From Bradyrhizobium genomosp. I (2014) (GTDB lineage Bacteria > Pseudomonadota > Alphaproteobacteria > Rhizobiales > Xanthobacteraceae), in the NCBI RefSeq assembly GCF_000261685.1, contig NZ_AJQE01000364.1, positions 1 through 50,903 of the forward strand: a DNA stretch of 50,903 bases. The letters are read 5' to 3'. Below, piece by piece: positions 7,650 through 15,308 of this stretch. Under the pieces are notes generated by a model. The model did no database searches and was not told the DNA's origin. It was given only the letters and a program-made list of their open reading frames with translations. Position 1 is the stretch's first letter; the number at the start of each line of letters is the position of its first letter. Made by a program: the position numbers and the translations under genes.

Positions 7650-7928
7650 TTACCAGCGATAGCTGCCGGTCAGCGTGCCGTTGTTGTTGCCGTCAGGGCC
7701 GACATCGCCCTGCGTCGAGCTCGGCGTCGGATGGTTGGTGCCATTGAACGCGCCGTAGGGCCCCACGACGTCAGGATAGTACGCGCGCGGTTGAACCGGT
7801 TCGTAGGGGGCCGTGCGGTCCGAGCCCACGCGTGGTCCGTTCCAGTCGTAGCCCTGCGCCGAGGCGGCCGCGGTGCCCACGACCAGCGATGCCGTGATCA
7901 GGCATAGGAGTTTCGACTTGTTCTGCAT
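7650..7928 (-). CDS. small secreted protein of unknown function
   Basis: A 92-residue protein with a signal peptide (MQNKSKLLCLITASLVVGTAAASAQ). The mature part is rich in G, P, Y and N (YEPVQPRAYYPDVVGPYGAF, then TQGDVGPDGNNNGTLTGSYRW), has no Cys and is probably unstructured. I do not recognise the family beyond a resemblance to short Tyr/Pro/Gly secreted proteins common in Bradyrhizobium. AAGGAG before the ATG supports the start. It converges on the curlin-like cluster across a shared terminator; a functional link is not shown. Confidence 0.7.
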   Translation of the reverse strand: MQNKSKLLCLITASLVVGTAAASAQGYDWNGPRVGSDRTAPYEPVQPRAYYPDVVGPYGAFNGTNHPTPSSTQGDVGPDGNNNGTLTGSYRW

Positions 7929-8211
7929 TGGAGATGCTCCTTGCTTGTGCCGGGGCCAACGGTTGCGATGCGGGAGCGTTCCGGACGTATGGGCCGGGAG
8001 CGGTCAACTTCGATCAACTGGTTATGAAGCGCACGCCGTGGAACGGAATGGCTGAAACGAGATAGGAATCCCGGGCGTTCTGCCGCACCATGGTCCCCGT
8101 TAACCTCGTGCCTTAACCAATGATTAATTATACGTTTGCGGGTGGGCGTCGGCCGGGCCTAGCCTCTCGCGGGGAGCCGCTATCGCAGAGCCAACGAGTG
8201 TGGTGCGTATC

Positions 8212-8658
8212 ATGATTGCCAGATCACATGGGGCGTTGTTCGCCTCGCTCAGCGCAGCCGCGCTGCTCCTTAGCTGCAGTGACAGTCTTGCCAGACCCGC
8301 TGGCGCCGCGTCGCCCGGCGTCGTAGCCGCCGCGCCTCGGGCTGCAGCACGTGCGCCGATCGGGCCGGGCGCCCGGTTCCATCGGCGGAGCAGCCCCTGG
8401 GTCTATTGGCCGGGCGGCGGCGGCTTCTTCTACGACGGCGCCGGCTACAGCCAGCCCTTCGCCGATCCAAGCCAGCCGCTCTCCACCGATGTGCGCTACA
8501 CCTACACCTATGATGTGCCCTGGGACTGGACGCATCGCTATCCACCGAACGTCGTTCCGTCCGACCGCCCCTATGTACCGAGCTGCCCGACGGAGCAGGT
8601 GACGGTGCCCGGCCGCGGCGGCAGCGAGCACACCGTCAACATCATGCGCTGCTACTGA
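8212..8658 (+). CDS. exported protein of unknown function
   Basis: A 148-residue protein. The N-terminus has a hydrophobic stretch ending LLLSCSDSLARPAG, which is either a Sec signal or a non-classical lipobox around Cys. An Ala/Pro-rich linker leads to an aromatic C-terminal half (SPWVYWPGGGGFFYDGAGYS, TYTYDVPWDWTHRYPP) with two Cys near the end (SCPTEQ and MRCY) that could form a disulphide. A GTG at 8200 is an alternative start; I prefer the ATG at 8212. It ends one base before the convergent GNAT gene. Function is unknown. Confidence 0.65.
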   Translation: MIARSHGALFASLSAAALLLSCSDSLARPAGAASPGVVAAAPRAAARAPIGPGARFHRRSSPWVYWPGGGGFFYDGAGYSQPFADPSQPLSTDVRYTYTYDVPWDWTHRYPPNVVPSDRPYVPSCPTEQVTVPGRGGSEHTVNIMRCY

Positions 8659-8659
8659 A

Positions 8660-9502
8660 CTAGCCCAGCTCGAAGCTGGTCACGCCGAAGACGCGGTCGA
8701 TGCGAAGCGGCGCGATCGGCCCGGTGTACATCCGCGCCGTCTCGAACACGGGCTTGAGGCCGAAAGAGGCCGCGAGCGCGATGGCCTCGCGATTGACGGC
8801 GGGGACATCGAGGAAGACCTCGCCGCCGCCCGCGTTTTCCAGCAGCGCCTGCACAACCGCCTCCGCCGCCGCGCGATCGTCGGCGACGAGCGGGCCGATC
8901 TTGTAGCCCGTCCGGCACGGACGGATCACGCCCCATGCGGCGAGCTTGCCGTCACGCAGCAACGCGCGGCCAACGTGACCGGGTGTGTTGATCCAGGCGC
9001 GCAGGAAGGCGCTGCGCCGGGCCGGGAAGACGGTGACATCATCGGCTTCAACAATTGCAAACGGGATCTTGTCGAGGGCGACGACCTCGGCAGACGGTTT
9101 CGGCCGCACGGTCACGACGCCGCCGTGGCGGATATTGGCGTAGGCAAGCTGGAAGCCCGATTTCCTGTAATTGTCCTGCTGCGCCACGACGCCGTCGAGC
9201 CCGATCACGCGCGCGCCCGCATGCGCGATCGCCGCGTTCCAGATGCGCAGGCCATGGCCCGCGCCGCGAAAGCGCTCGCGCACGATGTAGAAGCCGAGGA
9301 AGGCGAAGCGGTCGTCGTAGTTGACGCAGGAGACGGTCGCGACCGGCTCGCCGTCGATCTCGCCGACGAAGAAGCCCAGCGCATCGGGGATCGCGAAGCA
9401 GGCGGCATCGGCGAGGCCCGGATTCCAGCCCTCGGCCGCGGCCCAGTCGACGGCGAGGGCGATTTCGTCGGGGCGCAGGTTGCGGATCTGCAAATCACTC
9501 AT
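8660..9502 (-). CDS. GNAT family N-acetyltransferase (two-domain)
   Basis: A 280-residue protein. An N-terminal GNAT domain has the acetyl-CoA loop VRERFRGAGHGLRIWNAAI (about 78-98) and Tyr in QQDNYRKSGF. A second, C-terminal half (about 140-280) with YKIGPLVADDRAAAEAVVQA and FLDVPAVNREAIALAASFGL resembles the extra acetyltransferase-like domain of the YitI group. It should transfer acetyl from acetyl-CoA to an unknown amine. Start at MSDLQIRNLRP matches the domain edge, but no good ribosome-binding site is visible and 9535 remains possible. It is a single-gene unit. Confidence 0.85.
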   Translation of the reverse strand: MSDLQIRNLRPDEIALAVDWAAAEGWNPGLADAACFAIPDALGFFVGEIDGEPVATVSCVNYDDRFAFLGFYIVRERFRGAGHGLRIWNAAIAHAGARVIGLDGVVAQQDNYRKSGFQLAYANIRHGGVVTVRPKPSAEVVALDKIPFAIVEADDVTVFPARRSAFLRAWINTPGHVGRALLRDGKLAAWGVIRPCRTGYKIGPLVADDRAAAEAVVQALLENAGGGEVFLDVPAVNREAIALAASFGLKPVFETARMYTGPIAPLRIDRVFGVTSFELG

Positions 9503-9617
9503 CTCAAGTCGCTCATGATGGATGCCTTCGACCATGGACCTGCCGACAGGTCTGGCTGTAGAAGGCCTCATGATAGGCCGAGCCTGCGGCTCGCCTCAAC
9601 AAGACGGATGATCGGTC

Positions 9618-10322
9618 ATGGCAGCAGGGAAGGTCGCACTCGTTACCGCCGGCGGCAGCGGCATGGGGGCGGGGGCTGCGCGGCGGCTGGCAGCAGACGG
9701 GTTTCACGTCGCCATCCTGTCGTCCTCGGGCAAGGGCGAGGCGCTGGCCGCCGAGCTCGGCGGCTGCGGCGTCACCGGCTCGAACCAGTCGAATGACGAT
9801 CTGAAGCGCCTCGTCGATGCTGCGATGGCGAAGTGGGGGCGGATCGACGTGCTCGTCAATAGCGCCGGCCACGGGCCGCGTGCGCCCATCACCGAGATCA
9901 CCGACGAGCAGTGGCACGCCGGCCTCGACACTTATCTCCTGAACGTGATCCGTCCGACGCGGCTGGTGACGCCGCTGATGCAGGCGCAGAAGGGCGGCGC
10001 CATCATCAACATCTCGACGGCCTGGGCGTTCGAGCCAAGCGCGATGTTCCCGACTTCGGCGGTGTTTCGCGCAGGGCTCGCCGCCTTCACCAAGATCTTC
10101 ACCGACGCTTATGCAGCCGACAACATCCGCATGAACAACGTCCTGCCGGGCTGGATCGACAGCCTGCCGCAGCAGGACGCCCGCCGCGACAGCGTGCCGA
10201 TGAAGCGCTACGGCAAGGTCGAGGAGATCGCGGCGACGATCTCGTTCCTGGCCTCCGACGGCGCCGCCTACATCACCGGCCAGAACATCCGCGTCGACGG
10301 CGGGCTGACGCGCTCGGTCTGA
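9618..10322 (+). CDS. SDR-fold protein with degenerate catalytic triad
   Basis: A 234-residue short-chain dehydrogenase/reductase homologue. The cofactor loop is present as TAGGSGMG (about 10-17), as are LVNSAG and a C-terminal VLPGWIDSL and ITGQNIRVDGGL. The active site is not canonical: aligning NISTAWAF and TSAVFRAGLAAFTK on the usual Ser-x12-Tyr-x3-Lys places Thr, Ser and Arg at the Ser, Tyr and Lys positions. It therefore may not be a classical oxidoreductase, or may use other residues. I recall similar TSAVFRAGLA sequences in other rhizobia, which would argue against random decay. Monocistronic, divergent from the GNAT gene. Confidence 0.82.
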   Translation: MAAGKVALVTAGGSGMGAGAARRLAADGFHVAILSSSGKGEALAAELGGCGVTGSNQSNDDLKRLVDAAMAKWGRIDVLVNSAGHGPRAPITEITDEQWHAGLDTYLLNVIRPTRLVTPLMQAQKGGAIINISTAWAFEPSAMFPTSAVFRAGLAAFTKIFTDAYAADNIRMNNVLPGWIDSLPQQDARRDSVPMKRYGKVEEIAATISFLASDGAAYITGQNIRVDGGLTRSV

Positions 10323-10364
10323 AGCGCGCGTAGCTCGATCCGGGCTCCAAAACTGAGCCAATCA

Positions 10365-10419
10365 GCTAACAATTGTTGACACCCGTCGGTCTCCGTGTAT
10401 AGTTAGCTTCATGGCTAAC
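10365..10419. promoter_or_regulatory. palindromic operator cluster of the ArsR gene
   Basis: Two symmetric elements flank and overlap the promoter. AACAATTGTT (10368-10377) is a perfect 10-bp palindrome touching the -35 box. GTTAGC-N6-GCTAAC (10402-10419) spans the end of the -10 box and the ATG. A further GCTAAC half-site begins at 10365. This arrangement suits repression by an ArsR-type dimer, most likely the gene's own product. Binding is inferred. Confidence 0.6.
10376..10403 (+). promoter_or_regulatory. near-consensus sigma-70 promoter for the ArsR-SRPBCC pair
   Basis: TTGACA (10376-10381), a 16-bp spacer, then TATAGT (10398-10403). The ATG at 10411 is only 8 bp beyond the -10 box, so the transcript would be leaderless or nearly so. 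Such a strong promoter in this high-GC background suggests constitutive activity held down by repression. Confidence 0.7.
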
Positions 10420-10800
10420 CAATCGTCCCGCCTTGACCAGATTTTCGCAGCGCTTGCCGACCCCACACGGCGGGCGATCGTGATGCGACTGTGTGCCGGC
10501 GAGGCGTCGGTCGGCGAGCTCGCCGATCCCTTCGACATGGCGCTGCCGAGCTTCATGAAGCACATCCACGCGCTGGAGACGAGCGGGCTCATTTTGTCGG
10601 AGAAATCAGGCCGCGTGCGCACCTGCCGTCTCAGCCCGGATGCGCTTGTCGGCGCGGAGGACTGGTTCCAGCAGCAGCGCGCGATCTGGGAGGCGCGGCT
10701 CGATCGGTTCGAGGCCTATGTGATGAAGCTCAAGAAAGAGAAGGAGAGGGCTGCCGCCAGGCGGCCGTCCCGAACAGCCAAACGGAAAGGTTCCGAGTGA
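10411..10800 (+). CDS. ArsR/SmtB-family transcriptional regulator
   Basis: A 129-residue winged-helix protein. LDQIFAALADPTRRAIVMRL opens the ArsR fold, the recognition helix is around LPSFMKHIHALETSGLI, and the wing is SEKSGRVRTCRLSP. No metal-site ELCVC motif is present, so it belongs to the non-metal ArsR group typically paired with an SRPBCC/AHSA1 protein. The tail is Lys/Arg-rich (KKEKERAAARRPSRTAKRKG). The stop overlaps the next start. Probably autoregulated through the palindromes around its start codon. Confidence 0.88.
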   Translation: MANQSSRLDQIFAALADPTRRAIVMRLCAGEASVGELADPFDMALPSFMKHIHALETSGLILSEKSGRVRTCRLSPDALVGAEDWFQQQRAIWEARLDRFEAYVMKLKKEKERAAARRPSRTAKRKGSE

Positions 10801-11291
10801 TGACGAATTCTGCCAATCCCGCCCTGTCGCAATGGTCGCTCGACCGCGAGATCGTGATGTCGCGCGTGATCGACGCGCCGCGCGATCTGGTGTTCGAGGC
10901 GTGGTCCGATCCGAAGCATCTGCCGCAATGGTTCGGGCCGAAGGGATTCAAGGTCGAGACGTTCGAGATCGACGTGCGCGTCGGCGGCGTCTGGCGCTTC
11001 AACATGATCGGCCCTGACGGAACGGTCTATCCGAACCGCATGCGCTTCCGCCGCATCGAGCGGCCGTCTCTGATGGAGATGGATCACGGCGTCGACCAGG
11101 ACGACGATCCCGGCATGTTCCGCTTCACCGTCACCTTTGCCGAGCAGAGCAACGGCAAGACCGTGCTGATGATGCGCCAGCTGGCCTCGAGCACCGCGCA
11201 GCGCGACGGCATGATCAGCTTCGGCGCGGTCGAATATGGCTACCAGACGCTGGACAAGCTCGCGGCCTATGTCGCGGGGCTGAAGGACTGA
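10800..11291 (+). CDS. SRPBCC/AHSA1 domain protein
   Basis: A 163-residue START-like protein of the AHSA1 (Aha1 C-terminal-like) family. MSRVIDAPRDLVFEAWSDPK is the typical first strand and helix, followed by LPQWFGPKGF and the closing GAVEYGYQTLDKLAAYVAGL helix. Members form a hydrophobic cavity and are very often co-transcribed with ArsR regulators, as here, with a TGATG overlap of stop and start. Ligand or function is unknown; a role in binding a small lipophilic signal or toxin is a family-level inference. Confidence 0.88.
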   Translation: MTNSANPALSQWSLDREIVMSRVIDAPRDLVFEAWSDPKHLPQWFGPKGFKVETFEIDVRVGGVWRFNMIGPDGTVYPNRMRFRRIERPSLMEMDHGVDQDDDPGMFRFTVTFAEQSNGKTVLMMRQLASSTAQRDGMISFGAVEYGYQTLDKLAAYVAGLKD

Positions 11292-11303
11292 GAGCCGCGC
11301 CGT

Positions 11304-11340
11304 CATTCCGGGCGCGCGACGAGGTTGCGCCCCGGAAATG
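11304..11340. repeat. degenerate intergenic palindrome downstream of the SRPBCC gene
   Basis: CATTCCGGGCGC pairs imperfectly with GCGCCCCGGAAATG about 12 bp after the SRPBCC stop. It resembles the short ATTCCGGG-type intergenic repeats I remember from Bradyrhizobium and may act as a terminator. The following 220 bp to the next gene hold nothing I can support. Confidence 0.45.
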
Positions 11341-11564
11341 CCGGGGCAGCGGGAGCCGGCGGATCGCGTGAGCGCGTTAGTACCCCCTGCATCTGCCGCA
11401 CTCGAGCGGGACTGTCCAACTCTCGCAGCCAATATGAGACGTTTTGAACCCGGCCACAGCGGTTCGGACACGGATGCAGCCCCGGCTCGGGGAGGACTCG
11501 CCGGGGCTGCTCTCGCGCGCACGATTCGAAGAGGATCGGCCCGGGTGAGCGCGACCGCGCTCTT

Positions 11565-11873
11565 CTAGCGGCGCGTTGTGCCGTTGGATGGCGGAGTGGT
11601 TTCGTTGCGCATGCCCGGGGCGCTGGAGGCGCCTTGCCCGCCACGCTCCACATGCGTGATCCCACCACCGCCGCCGGCGCTCCCTGCACCGCCGCTGCCC
11701 GAGCCCGCTCCGGACCCAGCGCCGCCGGCACCCGCACCTGCGCCGGCACCCGCGCCTGCCCCACCGGCTCCGCCAGCGCCACCCGCGCCGCCAGCGCCCT
11801 GCGCGAACGCCGCGCCAGCCGTAGCGCCGGCGAGCATCGCCGCGGTGAAGATCGTCAGAACTGTCTTACGCAT
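11565..11873 (-). CDS. Gly/Ala-rich low-complexity secreted protein
   Basis: A 102-residue protein with a signal peptide (MRKTVLTIFTAAMLAGATAG, cleavage after AFAQ or nearby). It then has a run of GAGGAGG, GAGAGAG and GSGSGG units to about residue 70 and a polar tail (THVERGGQGASSAPGMRNET). The tail is free of Cys. It is presumably flexible and exported. A good AAGGAG precedes the ATG. The plus-strand reading of the same repeat (Pro/Ala-rich) lacks a start signal and is not believed. I do not recognise the family. Confidence 0.7.
   Translation of the reverse strand: MRKTVLTIFTAAMLAGATAGAAFAQGAGGAGGAGGAGGAGAGAGAGAGAGGAGSGAGSGSGGAGSAGGGGGITHVERGGQGASSAPGMRNETTPPSNGTTRR
11724..11759. repeat. 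18-bp tandem repeat inside the Gly/Ala-rich gene
   Basis: Two adjacent 18-bp units, GCCGGCACCCGCACCTGC and GCCGGCACCCGCGCCTGC, differ at one position. They encode GAGAGA on the minus strand. Shorter 6- and 9-bp periodicity continues on either side, so the copy number may vary by slippage. Confidence 0.7.
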
Positions 11874-11928
11874 GTCGTTTTCTCCTTGAGGTTCACGATG
11901 ATCCAATTGTGCGCGGCGGCGACTGTTC

Positions 11929-12777
11929 CTATGCTCGGCGATGTGGAGGCATCGCGACTTCGTCAAAACGTTCGGCAAGTGCATCGAGTGCGGAGCGCAT
12001 CTCGGATCCTTGCATCGCCGCGCCATGGCCGGTCACGACGACCTCGGGACGGAGCGCGGCGAGTTGGCGCACCGAGCCTTTCGCGCTCGCCCAATCCGGC
12101 GTGAAATACATCGGCGGTCCGTGCATCTCCGGTGTTTGGGTCATCGCCGCGTAGACGGATTCCTGCCGTGTGGTGATGAAGGCATCGCCGGCAATCAGGA
12201 CACGATCGCGCTCGCGCCAGAGCGAGACCTGGCCGGGCGTATGGCCCGGCGTAGGAACCCATCGCCAGTCCTGCATAAAGGGCACGGTGTGATCCACGGG
12301 AAGGTCGTAGAGGCGCGATGCGACGTCGACGGGCCGGGTCGGAAACAGCGGAGAGAGCAGGGCGAGCAGCCCGCCGCCGACGCTCGGATCGGCCGGCGGA
12401 TAGTTTCGCGTGCCGTCGAGATAGGGATGCTCGGCGTGATGTGCATAGACCGGGACGTCCCATTCGTTCGCCAGCGTCTCGAGTGCACCGACGTGATCGA
12501 AATGCGCATGTGTCATGACGATGCAGGCCGGACGGCCCTGTCCACCGAATCGCGCGCCGGCGGCGGAGCGGATGGCGTAAGCTGATCCGGGAATGCCCGC
12601 GTCGACCAGCACCCAATTGCCGTCGCCGGCACCTTCGAAGCCGACGAAGATCACGTTGACGATGGCAAGCTGCCGGTATGCGACGTCGGGGACGATCTGC
12701 CTTGTATCGTCGTTGCGGTCGAAGTCGAACGCGGCGTGCTCGGCTTCCGCCGCGGAGGAGAGCGGGATCTGCGTCAT
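11929..12777 (-). CDS. MBL-fold metallo-hydrolase
   Basis: A 282-residue metallo-beta-lactamase-fold enzyme without a signal peptide. The metal motif THAHFDHVG (His90, His92, Asp94, His95) is intact. Later ligands are in PTPGHTPGQVSLW, IAGDAFITT and VVVTGHGAAM. The GHTPG box is typical of glyoxalase-II/lactonase-like hydrolases. Start at 12777 (MTQIPLSSAA) matches the beginning of the homologous core; no strong ribosome-binding site. It lies 34 bp downstream of nuoB on the same strand and may share its transcript. Substrate unknown. Confidence 0.87.
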   Translation of the reverse strand: MTQIPLSSAAEAEHAAFDFDRNDDTRQIVPDVAYRQLAIVNVIFVGFEGAGDGNWVLVDAGIPGSAYAIRSAAGARFGGQGRPACIVMTHAHFDHVGALETLANEWDVPVYAHHAEHPYLDGTRNYPPADPSVGGGLLALLSPLFPTRPVDVASRLYDLPVDHTVPFMQDWRWVPTPGHTPGQVSLWRERDRVLIAGDAFITTRQESVYAAMTQTPEMHGPPMYFTPDWASAKGSVRQLAALRPEVVVTGHGAAMQGSEMRSALDALAERFDEVAMPPHRRA

Positions 12778-12811
12778 GTCCGATCCGTTCGATGGCTGCA
12801 ATCTTTGCCGT

Positions 12812-13378
12812 CTAGCGTTCGATGGTGCCCATGCGCCGGATCTTCTGCTGAAGCAGCAGCACCCCATAGAGCAACGCCTCTGCGGTGGGCGGACAGCCGG
12901 GCACATAGATGTCGACCGGCACCACGCGATCGCAGCCGCGCACGACCGAATAGGAATAATGATAGTAGCCGCCACCGTTGGCGCAGGATCCCATCGAGAT
13001 CACGTAACGCGGCTCGGGCATCTGATCGTAGATCTTGCGGAAGGCGGGCGCCATCTTGTTGGTCAAGGTGCCCGCGACGATGATCACGTCGGATTGCCGC
13101 GGAGACGCCCGCGGCGCGAAGCCGAACCGCTCGGCGTCGTAGCGCGGCATCGACATCTGCATCATCTCGATCGCGCAGCAGGCGAGGCCGAACGTCATCC
13201 ACATCAAGGACCCGGTGCGCGCCCATGTGATCAGCTCTTCCGCTGTCGCGGTGAAGAAGCCCTTGTCCGCGAGGTCGTCGCGGATCCGCATGAAGTAGGG
13301 ATCGGAGGCATTGTCCGGCCGTCCCTGTCCGGGACGCGAGATCGAGAGATTGCCGGCGGTCGGGGGAGCGTTGGTCAT
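12812..13378 (-). CDS. nuoB: NADH-quinone oxidoreductase subunit B (stand-alone copy)
   Basis: A 188-residue NuoB homologue. It carries the four cluster-N2 cysteines: Cys67 and Cys68 in FGLACCAIEMM, Cys132 in MGSCANGGGYYH and Cys162 in YVPGCPPTAEALL. Family-wide residues around PRYDAERFGF and PRQSDVIIVAGTLTNKMAPA are present, so it looks functional. No other nuo gene is nearby, although NuoB normally sits between nuoA and nuoC. Rhizobiales often carry such a second copy (from memory). It might replace the operon copy under particular conditions or serve another Ni-Fe-hydrogenase-like module. Start 13378 precedes the conserved core by a disordered leader. Confidence 0.9.
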   Translation of the reverse strand: MTNAPPTAGNLSISRPGQGRPDNASDPYFMRIRDDLADKGFFTATAEELITWARTGSLMWMTFGLACCAIEMMQMSMPRYDAERFGFAPRASPRQSDVIIVAGTLTNKMAPAFRKIYDQMPEPRYVISMGSCANGGGYYHYSYSVVRGCDRVVPVDIYVPGCPPTAEALLYGVLLLQQKIRRMGTIER

Positions 13379-13773
13379 CAGATCAGCAATTCCTTGGGCC
13401 GCGATGAGGGCCGCACGCTGCTGTGAACCAGCGGTCGAGCTCGACGTTCCTGCCGTGAACGACCTGCTTAATGTTTTGCTATCGCAGGTTAGCGTCGGGT
13501 CCTTCGGCGGAACACGCGCGGAGTCGCGAGGTCCGCTTCCGGTCGGATGACGTGAGGCGCGCGCGATGGGAGCGCGGGCGTTGACGATCGACGAAGCGCC
13601 CATCGGAGCCGCTAGAGGACCATCCTGAGTCGAATCAACCGCCAGCCCGCGCGGTTTCTCGCGCTCCTCGGCAGGAACAGACCATCGGCTGTCCAAGGCG
13701 GCTGATGGCCTTTCGCGCGCCCGGCCTGCCGCCGACCGGTAGGAACGATTGCCGCGCTCCGGCTTTGGCAGTG
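13379..13773. other. intergenic region upstream of nuoB and the 88-residue protein
   Basis: About 395 bp between divergent genes. The nuoB frame stays open upstream to 13696 but encodes a polar, low-complexity sequence without a start signal. I see no gene or clear promoter. Confidence 0.4.
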
Positions 13774-14040
13774 ATGACGCACATCATCTTCAGCGACTAC
13801 CGCAATCCGGCCGCGGAAGAGGCCTACGAAATCGCCTGGGACTTTCTCGCGCGTACGGGCGCCGTCCGCGACGAATTCGATGCCTGCGTGTTCCTGGCGC
13901 AGCGCATCACGGTGATGGTCGAGGAGGGACAGACGAACCGGATCCGCATGGCCAACCGTGCGATCTCCGAATACCAGCGCCATCTCGACGAGAGCGACGA
14001 TCGTTTGCGCAGCGGCGGCCACCGGGTGGGAGCGTATTGA
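13774..14040 (+). CDS. small conserved-looking protein of unknown function
   Basis: An 88-residue, soluble, mainly helical protein (MTHIIFSDYRNPAAEEAYEI, then ARTGAVRDEFDACVFLAQRI). It has an acidic N-terminal half and a C-terminal helix rich in Arg (NRIRMANRAISEYQRHLDES). No signal peptide, membrane segment or metal motif. The start at 13774 is chosen because composition changes from Pro/Arg-rich to normal there; a GTG three bases earlier is possible. It converges on the ABC binding protein gene 28 bp away. I do not recognise a function. Confidence 0.6.
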   Translation: MTHIIFSDYRNPAAEEAYEIAWDFLARTGAVRDEFDACVFLAQRITVMVEEGQTNRIRMANRAISEYQRHLDESDDRLRSGGHRVGAY

Positions 14041-14068
14041 GCGGCCACCGAGCCGGCGTTTCGCCGTT

Positions 14069-15289
14069 TCACTCTTTCGCCTCGTCCGTCACGATCTCGC
14101 CGAGTTTCTGCCAGCGCTGGCCGTCGAACTGCACCATCTGGAACTGCTTGTTGACGCGGTAGTCGGTCGGCGTGGTCGTGACCGAGATCCCCGGCAGCGT
14201 CAGGTCGAGCACGACGTTTTTGAGATTGGCCGCCTGTCGCATCACGTTGTCGCGGGTGAGGTCGTCGCCGCACTGCTTCAGCACCTGCACCAGCAGCTGC
14301 GCGGTGATGTAGCCATAGACGTTCAGGTTCGAATCCTTGTCGCCGTCGGGATAGTACCTGGCCATGAAGGCGAGGTAGCGCTTCATGCCGGGGTCGTCCT
14401 TCCATTCGGGATCGGCGGCATCCTTGACGTAACCGACGCTGACCACGCCCTTGGAATTGTCGAGTCCCGCTGGCTTCAGCACGGCGCTGACGGAGGAGGC
14501 GTTGATGTCGATGATGTGCAGCGGCTTCCAGCCGATCTCCGCGACCTTCTTGATCGCCTGGGCCGCCTGCTTCGGGGTCGTCGCGCTGAACAGCACGTCG
14601 GCACCCGCGTCCTTCAACCGCAGGATCTGCGAGTCGATCGTCGGCTCGGTGATCTCGTAGGACGTCTCGGCTACGACCATGTTCGCCTTCTCGCCGAGGC
14701 CGGCTTTGAGGCCGGCGAGATAGTCCTTGCCGAGGTCGTCATTCTGGTAGAGCACGCCGATCTTCGCGTTCGGGTGGTTCTTCAGCAGGTACTGCGCGTA
14801 GATCCGCCCCTCGACGAGGTAGGACGGGTTGAAGCCCATGGTCCAGGGGAAGTTCTTCGGGTCGGTGAAGCGCGCCGCGCCGGTTGCGGCGAAGAGCTGC
14901 GGGATCTTCTTGGCGTTGAGATATTTCTGCACGGCGACGTTCGGCGCGGTGCCGATGATCTGGAACGTCAGCAGCACCTCGTCGCTTTCGACCAGCTTTC
15001 GGACCTGCTCCACGGTTTTCGGCGGCGAATAGGCATCGTCGTACTGGATCAGCTCGACCTTGCGGCCGTTCACGCCGCCCTGGTCGTTGATCATCCTCAT
15101 GTAGGCGGCCTGGGTCTTGCCGATCACGGCATAGGCCGAAACCGGGCCGCTGAGCGGCACGGTCTGGCCGACCTTGATCGCGGTGTCGGACGCGCCGGTG
15201 TCGTATTTCTTCTGCGCCTGCGCTGCCGCGGTCGAGAGCGACAGAAGCAGCGCGGAAGCCGCGATGCGGGTGAGAACAGTGCTTTTCAT
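14069..15289 (-). CDS. ABC transporter substrate-binding protein, branched-chain amino acid (LivJ) type
   Basis: A 406-residue periplasmic binding protein of the Peripla_BP_6 family. It has a signal peptide ending AAAQAQ, then IKVGQTVPLSGPVSAYAVIG, the typical first strand and ligand loop. The second lobe carries GVLYQNDDLGKDYLAGLKAG and ADVLFSATTPKQAAQAIKK. The ligand could be an aromatic or dicarboxylic acid as readily as an amino acid. No cognate permease or ATPase lies next to it. It is the last gene of an operon after the tricarboxylate receptor (19-bp gap). Confidence 0.9.
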   Translation of the reverse strand: MKSTVLTRIAASALLLSLSTAAAQAQKKYDTGASDTAIKVGQTVPLSGPVSAYAVIGKTQAAYMRMINDQGGVNGRKVELIQYDDAYSPPKTVEQVRKLVESDEVLLTFQIIGTAPNVAVQKYLNAKKIPQLFAATGAARFTDPKNFPWTMGFNPSYLVEGRIYAQYLLKNHPNAKIGVLYQNDDLGKDYLAGLKAGLGEKANMVVAETSYEITEPTIDSQILRLKDAGADVLFSATTPKQAAQAIKKVAEIGWKPLHIIDINASSVSAVLKPAGLDNSKGVVSVGYVKDAADPEWKDDPGMKRYLAFMARYYPDGDKDSNLNVYGYITAQLLVQVLKQCGDDLTRDNVMRQAANLKNVVLDLTLPGISVTTTPTDYRVNKQFQMVQFDGQRWQKLGEIVTDEAKE

Positions 15290-15308
15290 GTCCGGTCCCT
15301 CTCGATCC

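Noticed and set aside
11338..11568. 76-residue plus-strand reading frame between the SRPBCC gene and the Gly/Ala-rich gene
   Set aside because: No start signal, no motif and overlap with a degenerate intergenic palindrome.
11724..11759. tandem repeats considered as a CRISPR array
   Set aside because: Units abut without spacers and are coding repeats.
11578..11889. Pro/Ala-rich plus-strand protein over the repeat region
   Set aside because: No ribosome-binding site; the minus strand has AAGGAG, a signal peptide and a better start.
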